A DNA stretch of 64,000 nt from Polytrichum commune (GCA_950295325.1 OX485803.1:9860001-9924000); one strand, 5' to 3'. Counted from the first letter of the stretch, positions 10,857 to 21,640 are shown. The notes: a model not told the origin generated them from the sequence alone. Translations and numbers: made by a program.

Positions 10857-13800
10857 CTATCTTTTACCGAAAAAACCACTTATGTAACCATGTCCCATAG
10901 CTTAGTATCCAATCATACACCAAAGAAACAAGTGATTTACAACAACAACAAAACATACAAATGTCAAGATCCAAGAGTAGGGGTTACTCAAACTCCCACA
11001 TTGTCAACCAAACCATCACTATGATGGACAAACTATTCTCGTGGCGAGTCTAATTTGAGGTGCGTACGGATTGCATAGAGGTCTGCTACTTCGAGGCGTG
11101 AAAAAGAATTCGTGTGAAGGCCGTCAAGCATTAGATTATTCAAAACGCACAACTTACGCAGTAACTCCATGTGGGCATTGAAGCTGTCGACGATTGCCAT
11201 CTCTCAAAATGCACGCCGGCATGGAGGAAACGCAATGACATCAACTTGTGTGAGCTGAAACGCACCGAATTCCACACTGTTGCCCCCAAAAAACTGCAAC
11301 CATTGCAGCTATGCAGAAGTCCATTGGGTACCAACAAGTCCTCAAAAACCTTCAACTTGTTGTAATATTGGCACAACAAAATCGCCCTCCATAGTCCACA
11401 TCTTCATTTGAGTAGCCATCCGTAAACACCAACACGTCCCCCCCTTAAACAAAAGCAGAGTAATCAATCACAAGTTGCACATGGATGCTCTAAACCCTAA
11501 ACTACGTACCTCCATATTAGAAAACCTAAATCCTATGCGGAACTTCACGGGTGCTCCTGATCCTAAAGCAACTACAAAGGAGAGTCTACAAAGGATATCC
11601 CAAACCAACTTCAACAAGACATACTTGTTGGGCTTTGTTACCTTAAGCTTCAACAAGGAGGAGTTTCAACGAAAAGTTGCCCAAAACACATTAGACTTGA
11701 GGAAGAAACAACACCCTAGGTGTTTTTCTATAAACAACAATGCAAGAAGACGACAAGTGATGGGTGCTACAATTTTCAATCACTTTTGGACAGACGATGA
11801 GCCATTTTTCATCCATCCCTTGTAAGGCATGCGTACGAAATTGATTCTACTAAGCATACATCCTAGGATCCTTATTTTTAGCCCCTATATTATTTTCACC
11901 AAAAAAAAGAATGGCCCATATCTTAAACCTACTACCTTGTAATGGGATTGTCTACTTTTGATGGACCCTTCATTATTTGGAATTCTTTTATAAATTTTCT
12001 ATCAAATGAATTTAATCCTCCCTATATTATGCCGCGCACCGTTTTTAAATGCACTAAGTGAACTACCCGGGCAATGGCATGATGCTCCTATGGGCCAAGA
12101 TATCCACAAGATATAATACTAGATTGATTCCTCACTCAACTTCAGGTTGAATATGAGTTAGATAGCTCCACATGCACATGCAATTGTCTTATTAGGCTAC
12201 AAACCCGCAAACTAGACCACGAGAGACCTTATATGTCCACGAATGGTAGGCTTTATCTAAAGCTAGCATCCACATGACATCTTTCAAGGCCCATGTACTA
12301 CATGTTGACAATTATAATCAACGGAGAGGGGATCATAGAAGGACAATGAAACCCCATGGCATGGGCTGTAGCGTGCCCCCACTTGAACCCCTATAATTGT
12401 AATATGATTTAAAAACTGAACCCTAATGGTTAGCCGCCCTAATAACAAAAACGGTACACCACCCTTTTACTGATGCATGTTATGAAAAATCTCAAACTAA
12501 ACACCTCCAACCGACAACCCAATCAAGTTACAATTCATTTATACCGATTTTTTAAAAACCTTTCTATTCTTTTGACGAGAATCACAACGTACGGTTATAA
12601 AAACAAGTTTTCTTCTAGTGACACGAGCCATGCATAATGACCGCCACTTCTACCGCCAAGAATGTGGTGTGCGCGACAAGTACACACAAAAGGTAGGCCA
12701 ACATCATTCTCATCCAACTGAAGCTTCGAGGCCCAACGAATTCTTTTCGAAGCTCTCTTCAAGTTATCGACCAGTGCTCACATATGATACTTTCCATGCA
12801 GAAGAAGTAGAGGTGCGGAAAGAAACCGTGCTGAGTCAGGCAAGGAGCTTCTAGTGATATGTGAAAAACGGAATTATTAAAGCCAGGCAATATATCCTCT
12901 CTTTTGTCGTTGTGCTACTTCAGTTGGCTTTGAAAGCACAGCTACTTCAGCCGGCAGGCAGGCAGGCAGTCGATGTTGTACGAATGATATTGATTGAAGT
13001 AATGTCAGGTCTACCTTAACTTAGTAGTAGGAGTAGTCGTAGTAGTCGTAGTAGTAGCTGCTGAGTGACAGGCCGGATACATTTTATATCGCAAGTAGCA
13101 GCACATGCTAAAAATCTGTGCATGGAGATAGTATAACACAAGACTCTGAAGAATCAGGCGCATGCAGCCATCCAACATCCCAAGCTCCCTCGAATTTCTT
13201 GCACTATCATTAAACTTATGAACTTGCATTCGTCTTTCGACTGTTCTAGATTGCATCTGCACCATGCATCGAAAGTTTTTTAATATGTAAATGATGTATA
13301 TATTGTTTGGTAACTACGCCTGTAATTCTCCTTTTCAGCATTTGAGCGCAAATTCTATTGTTGGGTCATCTCGTTGCTAATTGGCACAGACGTTTAACGT
13401 AGATCTCAACGCGTGGTTTCTGAGATCTTGAAGAACTTGCATGGAATAACTATGGATTCTCAGAATGCTGATTATAGTAGTTATACATGCACCCACCCTA
13501 CGTTCCCTTCTTGTTTTCAACGTATGTCTAGTAAAGGGAGAAATTTGTAGGGATTGCTGTTGCTTCTTTTTGTATGCGCAAGGGTCGTGATTATATAGGT
13601 GTAGTCACGATATATAACACTTGGATTTACTGTAACATGTGTCCTTTCGATGTCTATTCATACCTACAAACCTTACTCTATATTATCATTAAAATACAGG
13701 TGACTGATGAAGGAGCCTGCATGACCACACAAGGTCGTGTGGACTTTCAACCCTTTTGTGGGCACTTTCCAACTCCACAAACGAACTTGCCCACTGGATC

Positions 13801-13900
13801 CGCTCGAGATCGGCTCTGGAATTGTTGAGTCATCACAAAGATGCTCGTGTCAAATTCCACATTCGTAGTTTGAGATGAAAATCTAGCTACGTGAAGTCAA
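10857..13900. other. No supportable gene; short microsatellites
   Basis: An open frame of 116 codons at 11475-11825 (+) and one of 78 codons at 12618-12854 (+) have no recognisable similarity and no splice or start context that I can defend. Microsatellites: (ggca)n at 12953-12968 and (tag/tcg)n at 13021-13060. The 11280-11360 stretch weakly resembles 3215-3290, beside the copia LTR. No RNA gene seen. Confidence 0.4.
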
Positions 13901-13904
13901 AGAA

Positions 13905-14075
13905 AACATTCTCCTTCTTTTTAAATGTCAATCACAATGCACGTAGGCCCTTTTCATTTGTGATGCTAACAATTGAGCCTCAAATGGTGTCTACATCCTG
14001 TGCACATAGTCCAATCTCATTATAACACTTTTTTTTTTGCAGTGTCCGTTCATAAGTACAAACTGTATCGTATTA
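13905..14075 (+). repeat. Host tandem repeat H, copy 1 (uninterrupted)
   Basis: A unit of about 165 bp with blocks 'gtgatgctaacaatt', 'gcctcaaatggtgt', 'gtgcacatagtccaatc' and 'cattataacac'. Copy 2 begins about 324 bp downstream and is broken by two transposons (14231-14280, 14991-15017, 19261-19370); copy 3 is at about 19400-19570. Because copy 1 is whole it serves as a paralogous empty site for both insertions in copy 2. Confidence 0.6.
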
Positions 14076-14280
14076 GAACTGTAACTTAATTAGGCGTCTC
14101 AGTGAGATGAGCGACCACGTGAAGGTCCCACATATCTTAGTAGTCTGTCACACATGCAACTATACGTGTGTCAATGCTGACTCCGCAAAAAGAGGCGATC
14201 CAAATTTAGGTCCAAGAAGCCAAAGGAAAGATTCGTTTTCTTTTGAAATGCCATTCACATAGGCTCTTTGAGTTGTGATG

Positions 14281-14990
14281 CCCGCCACGGGGGGGAGGGG
14301 GGGGGGGGGGACTTTTCATACCACATGCAAACTCATGTGAGTGTAAGAAGGGGTATTATTTTGAGGCACCAACATACATAGTATACATAAGGGAGAGGTA
14401 TTAATTTCCTCTAGTGTGTACATTTAAATATGCTATTAATTTTTTTGAAGTAAAGCTAGATGTACAAAAAGGGACTCTAAGATTTAGAGGAAAATTTGAT
14501 AATAGATGTGTTACTTTCATCCAATTCACACTTTCATCCATTGTTGTCATATGGTCATAGTCCTCAATGACTATCATGTATGTTCTTGTTAGGGTTTGCA
14601 TTTGAGTTCTAGGTTTTTACAAATTAGAGGCTCTTGGAGTGCTCATGGGCTTCCTTGAGTTATGTTCTATGGTTTGTGGCTAAGTTATTATGCTCTTGTC
14701 TTTGTTTGTTTGATACAATCATTGAGTTACATGCTATGAATCAAAATGACTTCTTCATTGGAAAGTGGAAAAGGATTTTATGTGCAATAAAACCTATTTA
14801 TATATATATATAGGAGGCATTTATCACATTAAATTACAAAGCTTAGTATAAATGCATGAGTCCAATATTCCTAGCCTGCCGTTAGTACGTATACACTTGT
14901 TTTTCTTTATAAACTTCGTGTATATAGGGGGTTTAATTTCATAGTGACCCACGCACGTCATTTAGGTGTCCAATGAGGAGTCCACCCTCA
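14281..14990 (+). mobile_element. TIR element family R1, 710 bp, non-autonomous
   Basis: The left end is G-rich (a run at 14289-14310), the right end reads 'gaggagtccaccctc'. The copy at 33009-34577 has ends 'tccggggggtggact' and 'gaatccaccccccgg', which are inverted repeats of each other. Flanks here form an imperfect 10-bp direct repeat 'agttgtgatg' (14271-14280) and 'agttgtagtg' (14991-15000), lying inside host repeat H where copy 1 reads 'tttgtgatgctaac'. A target duplication of 9-10 bp would point to the Mutator superfamily, but no transposase is present and the class is an inference. Confidence 0.65.
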
Positions 14991-15059
14991 AGTTGTAGTG
15001 CTAATAATCAAACCTAAGAGCATCCCCACTAGACCGGGCACCGCCCCGGGCATAATTGC

Positions 15060-16140
15060 ACCGGTGGCACCCCGGGCATAGTGTGGGTTTACCCGACATA
15101 TTTTTGGAGCCCACTAGCTCGGGTACATGCCCTTCTTCGAGGCCGGCCCCCGCCCGGGATTACCCCCTTGCCCGAATCCATTAGCCTTGCCCGATGCCTT
15201 GCCCGGATACCGATTCCGTGCCCGATGTCTTGCCCGATCCCTTTCGGTTCTCCGCCCGGATACTAAAATACCTCGTTAATTTGAGACTTCCCCTTCTCTC
15301 AACTTGATATATGGACCACAACAACATGGTCTATTGTTTGGATCTTCCTACATAAACCATATTGATATGGGTTTAGGGTTTCCCCGCGAGGCACTGAAAT
15401 AAAACAACATTGTAACACTAATATCACTACATTCGTTAATTTGGGCATTTTTCTTGTATCTAATTAATATATGGACCACTGCAACATGGTCTAATGTTTA
15501 GGGTTGTCCTACCTAAACCATCTGGATACGGGTTCATAATTAAATGGGTGTGTGTAAGATTTGAATTTACTAATCATCTTAGATCAATTTCGCTTATCTT
15601 AAAGATAGAGATATCATGATTGTAGACCTCCAACATTAAAACAAAACTCCACCCCCTATAGGTTAAGGGTTTAAAATCATCTTTGATGAAATGGTCTACA
15701 CTACTTCGGAATCAATTAAATGGAAATTAGGGTCATCCGGAGTAATGTTTGGGTCGAACGGCTACCAATGCTTTACCTTTTATCTTTATATTTTATCTTC
15801 TATTCATATATTTATTTTTATACAAAGTTATTTCTATAATTTGATGGATTTTATTTTTTATTTTTTATTTTTAATCTATTATTTTTATTTTTTTATTTAT
15901 ATAACTATTAAATGAAAAGAAATCATTACTATAATCTTAAAGCTTCGAATCGTCCATGACTATATCGAACGTCCACCAATTCTTTATCTTTTATCTTTTA
16001 TTTTTATTTTTATCTATATTTTGACTTCTTTTGCACACAAAAGCTGAAGGTAGTATATAAGCCCTAGGGTATGCCTCTTCAACCTCATTATTGTAATATT
16101 CACCTTCGCATCCTTCAATCTTGTATCTACTCCAATACAA
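15060..16140. other. Harbinger interior, non-coding
   Basis: Positions 15040-15260 are CG-rich with repeated 'gcccg' words ('ttgcccg', 'cgcccgg'), a composition unlike the surroundings. From 15270 the sequence turns AT-rich, with two related stretches containing 'atatggaccac.acaacatg' (15308 and 15470). Frames are short. No transposase similarity was recognised. Confidence 0.45.
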
Positions 16141-16142
16141 AG

Positions 16143-16450
16143 TAACTATTTATGTAAAGACGTTTTACCTCTACCTATGTTTTTTGCAAAGACCGCTATT
16201 TATGTAAAACGTTTTACCTCTACCTATGTTTTTTGCAAAGACCGCTATTTATGTAAAACGTTTTACCTCTACCTATGTTTTTTGCAAAGACCGCTATTTA
16301 TGTAAAACGTTTTACCTCTACCTATGTTTTTTGCAAAGACCGCTATTTATGTAAAACGTTTTACCTCTACCTATATTTTTTGCAAATACCGCTATTTATG
16401 TAAAACATTTTACCTCTACCTATGTTTTTTGCAAAGACCGCTATTTATGT
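16143..16450. repeat. 49-bp tandem repeat, about six units
   Basis: The unit contains 'gaccgctatttatgtaaaac' followed by 'gttttacctctacctatg' and 'ttttttgcaaa'. 'gaccgc' recurs at 16191, 16240 and 16289, exactly 49 bp apart, and onwards to about 16436. Units are nearly identical (a few single changes), so the array is young or kept homogeneous. It lies inside the Harbinger-like element. Confidence 0.93.
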
Positions 16451-16489
16451 CTTTATTTTTTTTCTTTGTCTTGGCTCATTTATTATGTG

Positions 16490-17560
16490 GGGATGGTTGA
16501 GATATACATAGCAGGTTGAGAGATACATAGCAGGTTGAGAGATACATAGCATCAGCTTAATTACATTGCATCAGGTTGAGAGTGATTGTGTGAGTGATTA
16601 TGTTAAAAGCAGGTTGAGAGATACATAACATCAAGGCTTAATTACATTACATCAGGTTGAGAGTGATTGTGTGAGTGATTATGTTAAAAGCAAGTTGAGA
16701 GATACATAGCATCAGGGCTTAATTACATTGCATCAGGTTGAGAGTGGGTCCTAGTTTAGGCTGAGGGCTTTGTGTGGTTGAAGGTTGTTCATTTGCTTTA
16801 GGCTGTGTACTAATTTGCTTGCAAGTTGAGGCTTAACATGAAAACATGTTGAGAGATACATAGCATCAAGGCTTAATTACATTGCATCACGTTGAGAGTG
16901 AGTTTAGTTTAGGCTGAGGGCTTTGTGTGGTTGAAGGTTGTTCATTTGCTTTAGGCTGTGTACTAATTTGCTTGCAAGTTGAGGCTTAACATGAAAACAT
17001 GTTGAGAGATACATAGCATCAAGGCTTAATTACATTGCATCACGTTGAGAGTGAGTTTAGTTTAGGCTCAGGGCTTTGTGTGGTTGAAGGTTGTTCATTT
17101 GCTTTAGGATGTGTACTAATTTGCTTGCATGTTGAGGCTTAAATTGAAAGTAGGTTGAGAGCTACATAGCATCAGGGCTTAATTACATTGCATCAGGTTG
17201 AGAGTGAGTGATTGTGTTTAGGCCGAGGGCTTAATTACATTGCATCAGGTTGAGAGTGATTGTGTTTAGGCTGAGGGCTTAATTATATTGCAGGTTGAGA
17301 GTTAGTTTGCTTAAGTCTGAGGCTTTGTGTGATTGAAGGTTGAGGGTTTGGCTTTAGGCTGAGGGGTTAATTTCCTTGCAGGTTGAGGCTTAAATTGAAA
17401 GCAGGTTGAGAGTTTATTAGTAACAGGTTGAGGTTACAATGCACCAGGTTGAGAGTTAGTTGTGTTTAGGGAGAGGGCTTTGTGTGATTGAATTAGGCAG
17501 AGAGGGCTTTGTGGATTGAGAGGGTATTGAATTAGGCAGAGAGTAATGCACATAAGTAGA
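16490..17560. repeat. Compound 'aggttgagag' repeat array with 153-bp units
   Basis: The short core 'ggttgagag' recurs many times. Within it a longer unit of 153 bp is repeated nearly exactly: 'aaaacatgttgagagataca' starts at 16841 and again at 16994, followed by 'tagcatcaaggcttaatta' and 'aggctgagggctttgtg'. Shorter irregular units lie at both sides. No coding sequence. The array lies 3' of the ORF1 frame in the same transposon. Confidence 0.88.
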
Positions 17561-17652
17561 GAAACACATAATACACTCCAATGTGGACAAATTCAAATGA
17601 TGTGTTTGAAATCATTGCGTTACAGTCCTAAGTGCAAAAACTACTGACATTC

Positions 17653-19041
17653 CTAAATCCTACTACCTAAACCCTGCAACCATGAGGGTTGAGGTGTGTA
17701 CGAATTGTGAGCAGAGGGTGTGTGAATTTGTTGAGAGGAAACATGCCTATTAGCGAATTCTTCTCGAATTCCAGAGGTCCAAAATTGGACATGATTTGCA
17801 TGCATATCATGAGGATCACAAGAGAGGCGTCGACGTTGTGATGGGGGAGGGTTAATTTCGAAGTCGTATGTTTGAGAGTCGAGGATGATGGTCGAATCTT
17901 CCTCACGATCCGAAGCTGATTGACCGAAGTCATTCCCAAATGCATTGAGATCAGCTACCCTCCTCCTGTCTCCAAACAAGTCAGAGGAATCATCCTCACA
18001 ATCCAGCTCGGCACAATCATCAGCATCATCATCTTCATTCAAATTCCTAAACCTTGACCCTTGGTGAATTGTGTGTGTTGGTGCAGGTGCATCCCTAAAC
18101 CCTAACCCCTGGTGTTGTGTTTGTGTTGGTGCAGGTGCAGGTGCAGGAGAAGTGTTGTTGGGGGAGGAGCAGACTCCAACGCGAGGAGGAGGAGGCACGT
18201 TGGAGGCAGCAACCTCGGCAGCTTGCTCGGCAGCAACCTGGGCCTTGAGCTTTGCAAGCTCTTGGGTCCTGCGGAGATGGAGCCACTGTCTAGCAAGGTC
18301 ACAGGTAATGTTCTTATCCTCTAGTGTAAACAAACTAAATGTATTTTGCTGAGCAATTTGCTCAGCTTTCTTCAATGTAGCAGCAACAAAGTCGATTGTA
18401 GCTTTTGCATTAGCACGCAAAGCTTGCTCCTTACCCTTACCATGTGCATGCTCCATTTTTGAAGACTTAGCACCCTGTGGCCTTGTCTGTGCAGGTGGCG
18501 ATTCGGTGGAGGGGGCCTGGCCATTGGGGGAGAGCAGATCGCGACGATCAACAGGCAACCCCTCTCTTGAGGGCGGATCTAACCCTTGACTCTTTCGCTT
18601 CCCCATAAATATTGCTGCAAACCTAGGATATGTCTTTAACAACAACCAACAATGTTTTAGAACAAAAGGCTTCCCACATTTTTGCTTGTACAAGGTCATA
18701 GCATCTAATACGAAATCATCCTCACTTTTCCCACTCTCATTCAAATCTCTCACTGACTGATAGCAACCACAGAACTTGGCGACAGATTGCTTGATGTCGG
18801 ACCATTTAGTCTCTAGAGACCTAGCAGGACGATTAGCTCCTCCCTCTGGTTTGTGCCTAGCATAGTGAGTTGCTACATTGATCCAAAAATGTGCATTCTT
18901 CTGCCCTATCCCTCTCCTGGAGTCTGTCGAAGTATGCATAAAACTTCGGCAGCACTGTTCTTCCTCCTCCGGGCAGAAGTTCCTGCCCTTCCTGGTCCTC
19001 CCACCCGTTGCAGGTACATCCCCCCCCCCCCGTCCTGACAT
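17653..19041 (-). CDS. Transposon ORF1-type DNA-binding protein (NAM-associated-like)
   Basis: An uninterrupted frame of 462 codons from ATG 19041. The frame stays open to an ATG at 19290, but that lies outside the transposon end (19260), so the inner start is chosen. Residues 20-140 resemble the trihelix/SANT-like plant family often annotated as 'NAM-associated' or 'GST T3-like': FCPEEEEQCCRSF, a variable loop, FWINVATHYARHKP, RSLETKWSDIKQSVAKFCG, and GKPFVLKHCWLLLKTYPRF. A basic patch GKRKS lies at 147-151. The middle (280-370) could form a helical coiled region (AAEQAAEVAA), followed by proline-rich and acidic stretches (NEDDDADDCAELDCEDD). In PIF/Harbinger elements such a protein works together with a DDE transposase; that enzyme is not present here. 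It may be inactive or act in trans. No introns are evident. Confidence 0.75.
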   Translation of the reverse strand: MSGRGGGDVPATGGRTRKGRNFCPEEEEQCCRSFMHTSTDSRRGIGQKNAHFWINVATHYARHKPEGGANRPARSLETKWSDIKQSVAKFCGCYQSVRDLNESGKSEDDFVLDAMTLYKQKCGKPFVLKHCWLLLKTYPRFAAIFMGKRKSQGLDPPSREGLPVDRRDLLSPNGQAPSTESPPAQTRPQGAKSSKMEHAHGKGKEQALRANAKATIDFVAATLKKAEQIAQQNTFSLFTLEDKNITCDLARQWLHLRRTQELAKLKAQVAAEQAAEVAASNVPPPPRVGVCSSPNNTSPAPAPAPTQTQHQGLGFRDAPAPTHTIHQGSRFRNLNEDDDADDCAELDCEDDSSDLFGDRRRVADLNAFGNDFGQSASDREEDSTIILDSQTYDFEINPPPSQRRRLSCDPHDMHANHVQFWTSGIREEFANRHVSSQQIHTPSAHNSYTPQPSWLQGLGSRI

Positions 19042-19263
19042 GGTGGAATAAGTCCAAGAAAAGGTAAACTGCCGGATGGCGTTGGCGGGGCGAGCACGGT
19101 ACCCGAGGCCAATATACCCAAAGAACTCCTCCCAAATGCCCGACCCGGCGCCCTTTATGGCGTTAGCGTCGACTGGTGGACGTTGCAACTTGGCGTCCCG
19201 GGCACCGTAATTCCAGGAGTGCCGTTCAACCGCTTTATACCTCCGCTGGTGGGGACGCTCTAA

Positions 19264-19570
19264 CCTGGTGTTTGTTGATTTCGTGCACATAGTTGAATCC
19301 CATTATAACACGTGTTGTTATTTTGGTGACCACTCAATTTCTACAAGCCGTGTCATATCGCACTCAACTACAATTGGAAAATTTTTAATACCAAATAGCC
19401 AAAGTAAAGATTCCCTTTCTCTCCATATTCACATAAGCCCTCCCAGTTGAGACCCTTGTAACCATGAACCCTAGGCTTGGGGTCTAATGGGTTTTTGTGC
19501 GTCACATAGTCCAATCCCATCCCAACACGTGTCGTCGTTTCGGCGTCCATTCACAAGTACATGCCCCTTC
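19264..19570 (+). repeat. Host repeat H, end of copy 2 and copy 3
   Basis: Just beyond the Harbinger end, 'tgcacatagttgaatcccat' and 'tataacacgtgt' continue repeat H copy 2. Copy 3 (about 19400-19570) has 'cacatagtccaatcccatcc' and 'gtccattcacaagtacat'. 'gactccgcaaagagaggc' near 19709 also matches a word at 14179, so the repeated block is longer than the core. Confidence 0.55.
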
Positions 19571-21640
19571 TCCAACTTAAGGCGAGTGACCCGGCTACCC
19601 ACCCACCCACATACAGAGTGAACAGGCCCAGAAAGAGACTCTACGTGGATGTTGTACAATTCTACTACCACATATGTAGCTGTATGTAGCTACGAACGAC
19701 GACTGACGATGACTCCGCAAAGAGAGGCTCGTCAGTCCGTTTGCAGTCACAAGGACGAAGTACTTGTGGACATCGATGTGATTCCCGGAACGAAGGTGCT
19801 TTCTCACTTCCGAATTTGCCACTTGGCATCCTGTTGGCTCCCGTTCGCTAGTGCTACAAGTACAAATACTGCCAATGGAGCCACATACAATCATCAGCAT
19901 TGCATGAATGTGCAATATCGTGCATCTGTCGCGGTAATTCCAACACCGATCTCTTCTTCTTCTCCTTCTTGAGTCTGCGGTGCAATATGGCAGGGTGCCA
20001 ATCATGTATACAGTTCAGACAAGTTAGTGCAGTTTGACAATGTAGTTCATCTGTCCCGAGGGAAGTGGATCGTTACTTTCTTGTAGACACTTCCTTCAAG
20101 ATTCAGCAGGTAGAGTGAGTGAGTGAGTGTGTATGTGTGCATTCATTTGGGGTGGAAATTTTGGTGGGTTGATATTTTGGGGATGATGATGATGCTGCTG
20201 CTGCTGCTCGCCGATCACGTTGTTCCAAGTTACTGCAGTTGCTGTTGAATATCTTGGGTTTTGGGTTTTGGGTTTGGGCCTTTTTCTGAAAGGAAGTTGG
20301 AGACTAGGGGTTATATTGCTACATTGGGACATGAGTTTATGTATCTAGGCTCAGTGCAGTTTGACATTGTAATTGTGGCTGGATTTCTTCAAGAAGCAGG
20401 TAGAGTATGTATATATGTATGTGTGTACGCATTTGGCATAATTTGGGTGGAAATGTTTTGGGGGGTTGATGTTTTGGGATCATCCTGCTGTGACAAACTA
20501 CAGTTGCTCTTGAATGTCTTGCGTCTTGGGTTTTGGCTTGCCCCCTGAAATTTGGTTGGAGAATGGGTTGGGTTATCTTGGATTGGAAGATAGCTGTTCA
20601 ATTGGCGATTGTGTGTTCTGGTGGAAGAAGAATTTGTTTACATATCGATGTAACGTGCAATTTTTATTTCTTGGAACGTAGGATGTACGTTACATGTCAT
20701 CAACATGATGAACTGCGTTAGTACTGTTTTCGATGGTTTTCTGCAATAATATCGATGTAGGCTGGTTGTGGAAGAGTGATAATGTAATTTTGGAAATTAG
20801 CTTCGAATGATGTGTTTGAGGGAAAAGTTAAAATTTTGTTCGACTTAAACATTGTATGCTCATGGTATGCATGAAGATGATCAGTGCAGATACTGATAAT
20901 CTCCCCTCTTTAATCAATTTGAGCTGCCATTTGAGCGATGCCGTTGGATTGATGCCAATTTGAGCTGCCATCTGTCTTGTGGTCACCTAATTGTTGCTGG
21001 GTCCAACCTAGATAGCTCTGATCATTACAAACACGTATGTGCAGAAGTGAAATCGATCAATTTGGAGTGTACTACTTCGCTTGTGAGTCTTCTGCAAGAA
21101 CGCAGAAGAAACATTATTGAGAGCATCTGCGCTCCATTGCAATTTTTGGTATGCATCATCTCACTCCAACCTTCAATTACCTCGCATTTATTCAGAGTCA
21201 AACCAAAAGCAAACCACTCATTCATCTTTGGAAACTTGGTGATCATTGCAAAACAAAATCACAACAAAAAGTAGTTACAAGATTCGTATACCGGTAGACT
21301 CTCTCTCTCTCTCTCTCTCACCGTGCTTGGAAACAGCCTTCATTTACTTAATTAGTTTACTTAATATGTTGGTATAAGAAGCGACAATCTTGAACATGTT
21401 ACAAAGTTGCACAATAGCAAGAGAAGTGTACTTCAGGTGATTGGGAGAGAGATAAACGCTTGGTAACAGCAACCTTGAACATGTGTCACAAAGTTTGCAC
21501 ACGTATAAGAGGAACCTACTTCAAGTTATTCATGTGAGATACACACTTGGTTGAACCAGAAAATCACTAAGCTGCACAGAAAATCCCACTTGAGGTGATT
21601 CATGTGACCACTCGGTAGCCCTTAACCCAATAGATGTATT
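19571..21640. other. Upstream region of PDC with tandem duplications
   Basis: No gene recognised. Positions 20027-20330 and 20354-20580 are diverged direct copies 327 bp apart ('gtgcagtttgaca.tgta', 'gcaggtagagt', 'ttttggggggttgat' and 'cttgggttttgg' blocks). A CT microsatellite lies at 21299-21319. Microsatellites (gag t)n and (gct)n lie near 20113-20130 and 20190-20208. The promoter of the pyruvate decarboxylase gene should be in this region, but I cannot place a TATA box or start site with confidence. Confidence 0.4.
21376..21625 (+). repeat. ~85-bp tandem repeat just upstream of PDC start codon
   Basis: 'cttgaacatgt.acaaagtt' recurs at about 21389 and 21474 (85 bp apart), and 'cttcaggtgatt' / 'cttcaagttattcatgtgag' / 'cttgaggtgattcatgtgac' recur at about 21431, 21522 and 21590. 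The array ends about 90 bp before the ATG at 21718, so it is probably in the 5' leader or proximal promoter. Confidence 0.65.

Larger units (their letters stand above)
15018..19260 (-). mobile_element. Harbinger-like DNA transposon, 4.24 kb, ORF1 only
   Basis: Ends are 15-bp inverted repeats with two differences: 'gagcatccccactag' at 15018 and 'ctggtggggacgctc' ending at 19260. They are flanked by the 3-bp direct repeat TAA (15015-15017 and 19261-19263), the target size and type of PIF/Harbinger elements. The host sequence on both sides rejoins as repeat H, whose whole copy at 13905-14075 is the empty site. Inside are one long frame (17653-19041, - strand) of the Myb/SANT-like ORF1 type and two tandem repeat arrays. 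I find no DDE transposase, so the element looks non-autonomous. Confidence 0.82.

Noticed and set aside
11475-11825. 116-codon frame as a gene
   Set aside because: No recognisable similarity, no partner exons, and surroundings are repeat-like.
16143-16450. Possible CRISPR-like array
   Set aside because: Units are contiguous with no unique spacers, and the context is a eukaryotic transposon; it is a tandem repeat.
18071-18352. Frames on the + strand and other frames of the - strand at 18.0-18.4 kb
   Set aside because: They are shadows of the ORF1 frame caused by its biased alanine/proline/glycine codons.
19042-19290. Extended N-terminus of the ORF1 protein from ATG 19290
   Set aside because: That start lies outside the transposon end at 19260, and residues before the ATG at 19041 show no family similarity.
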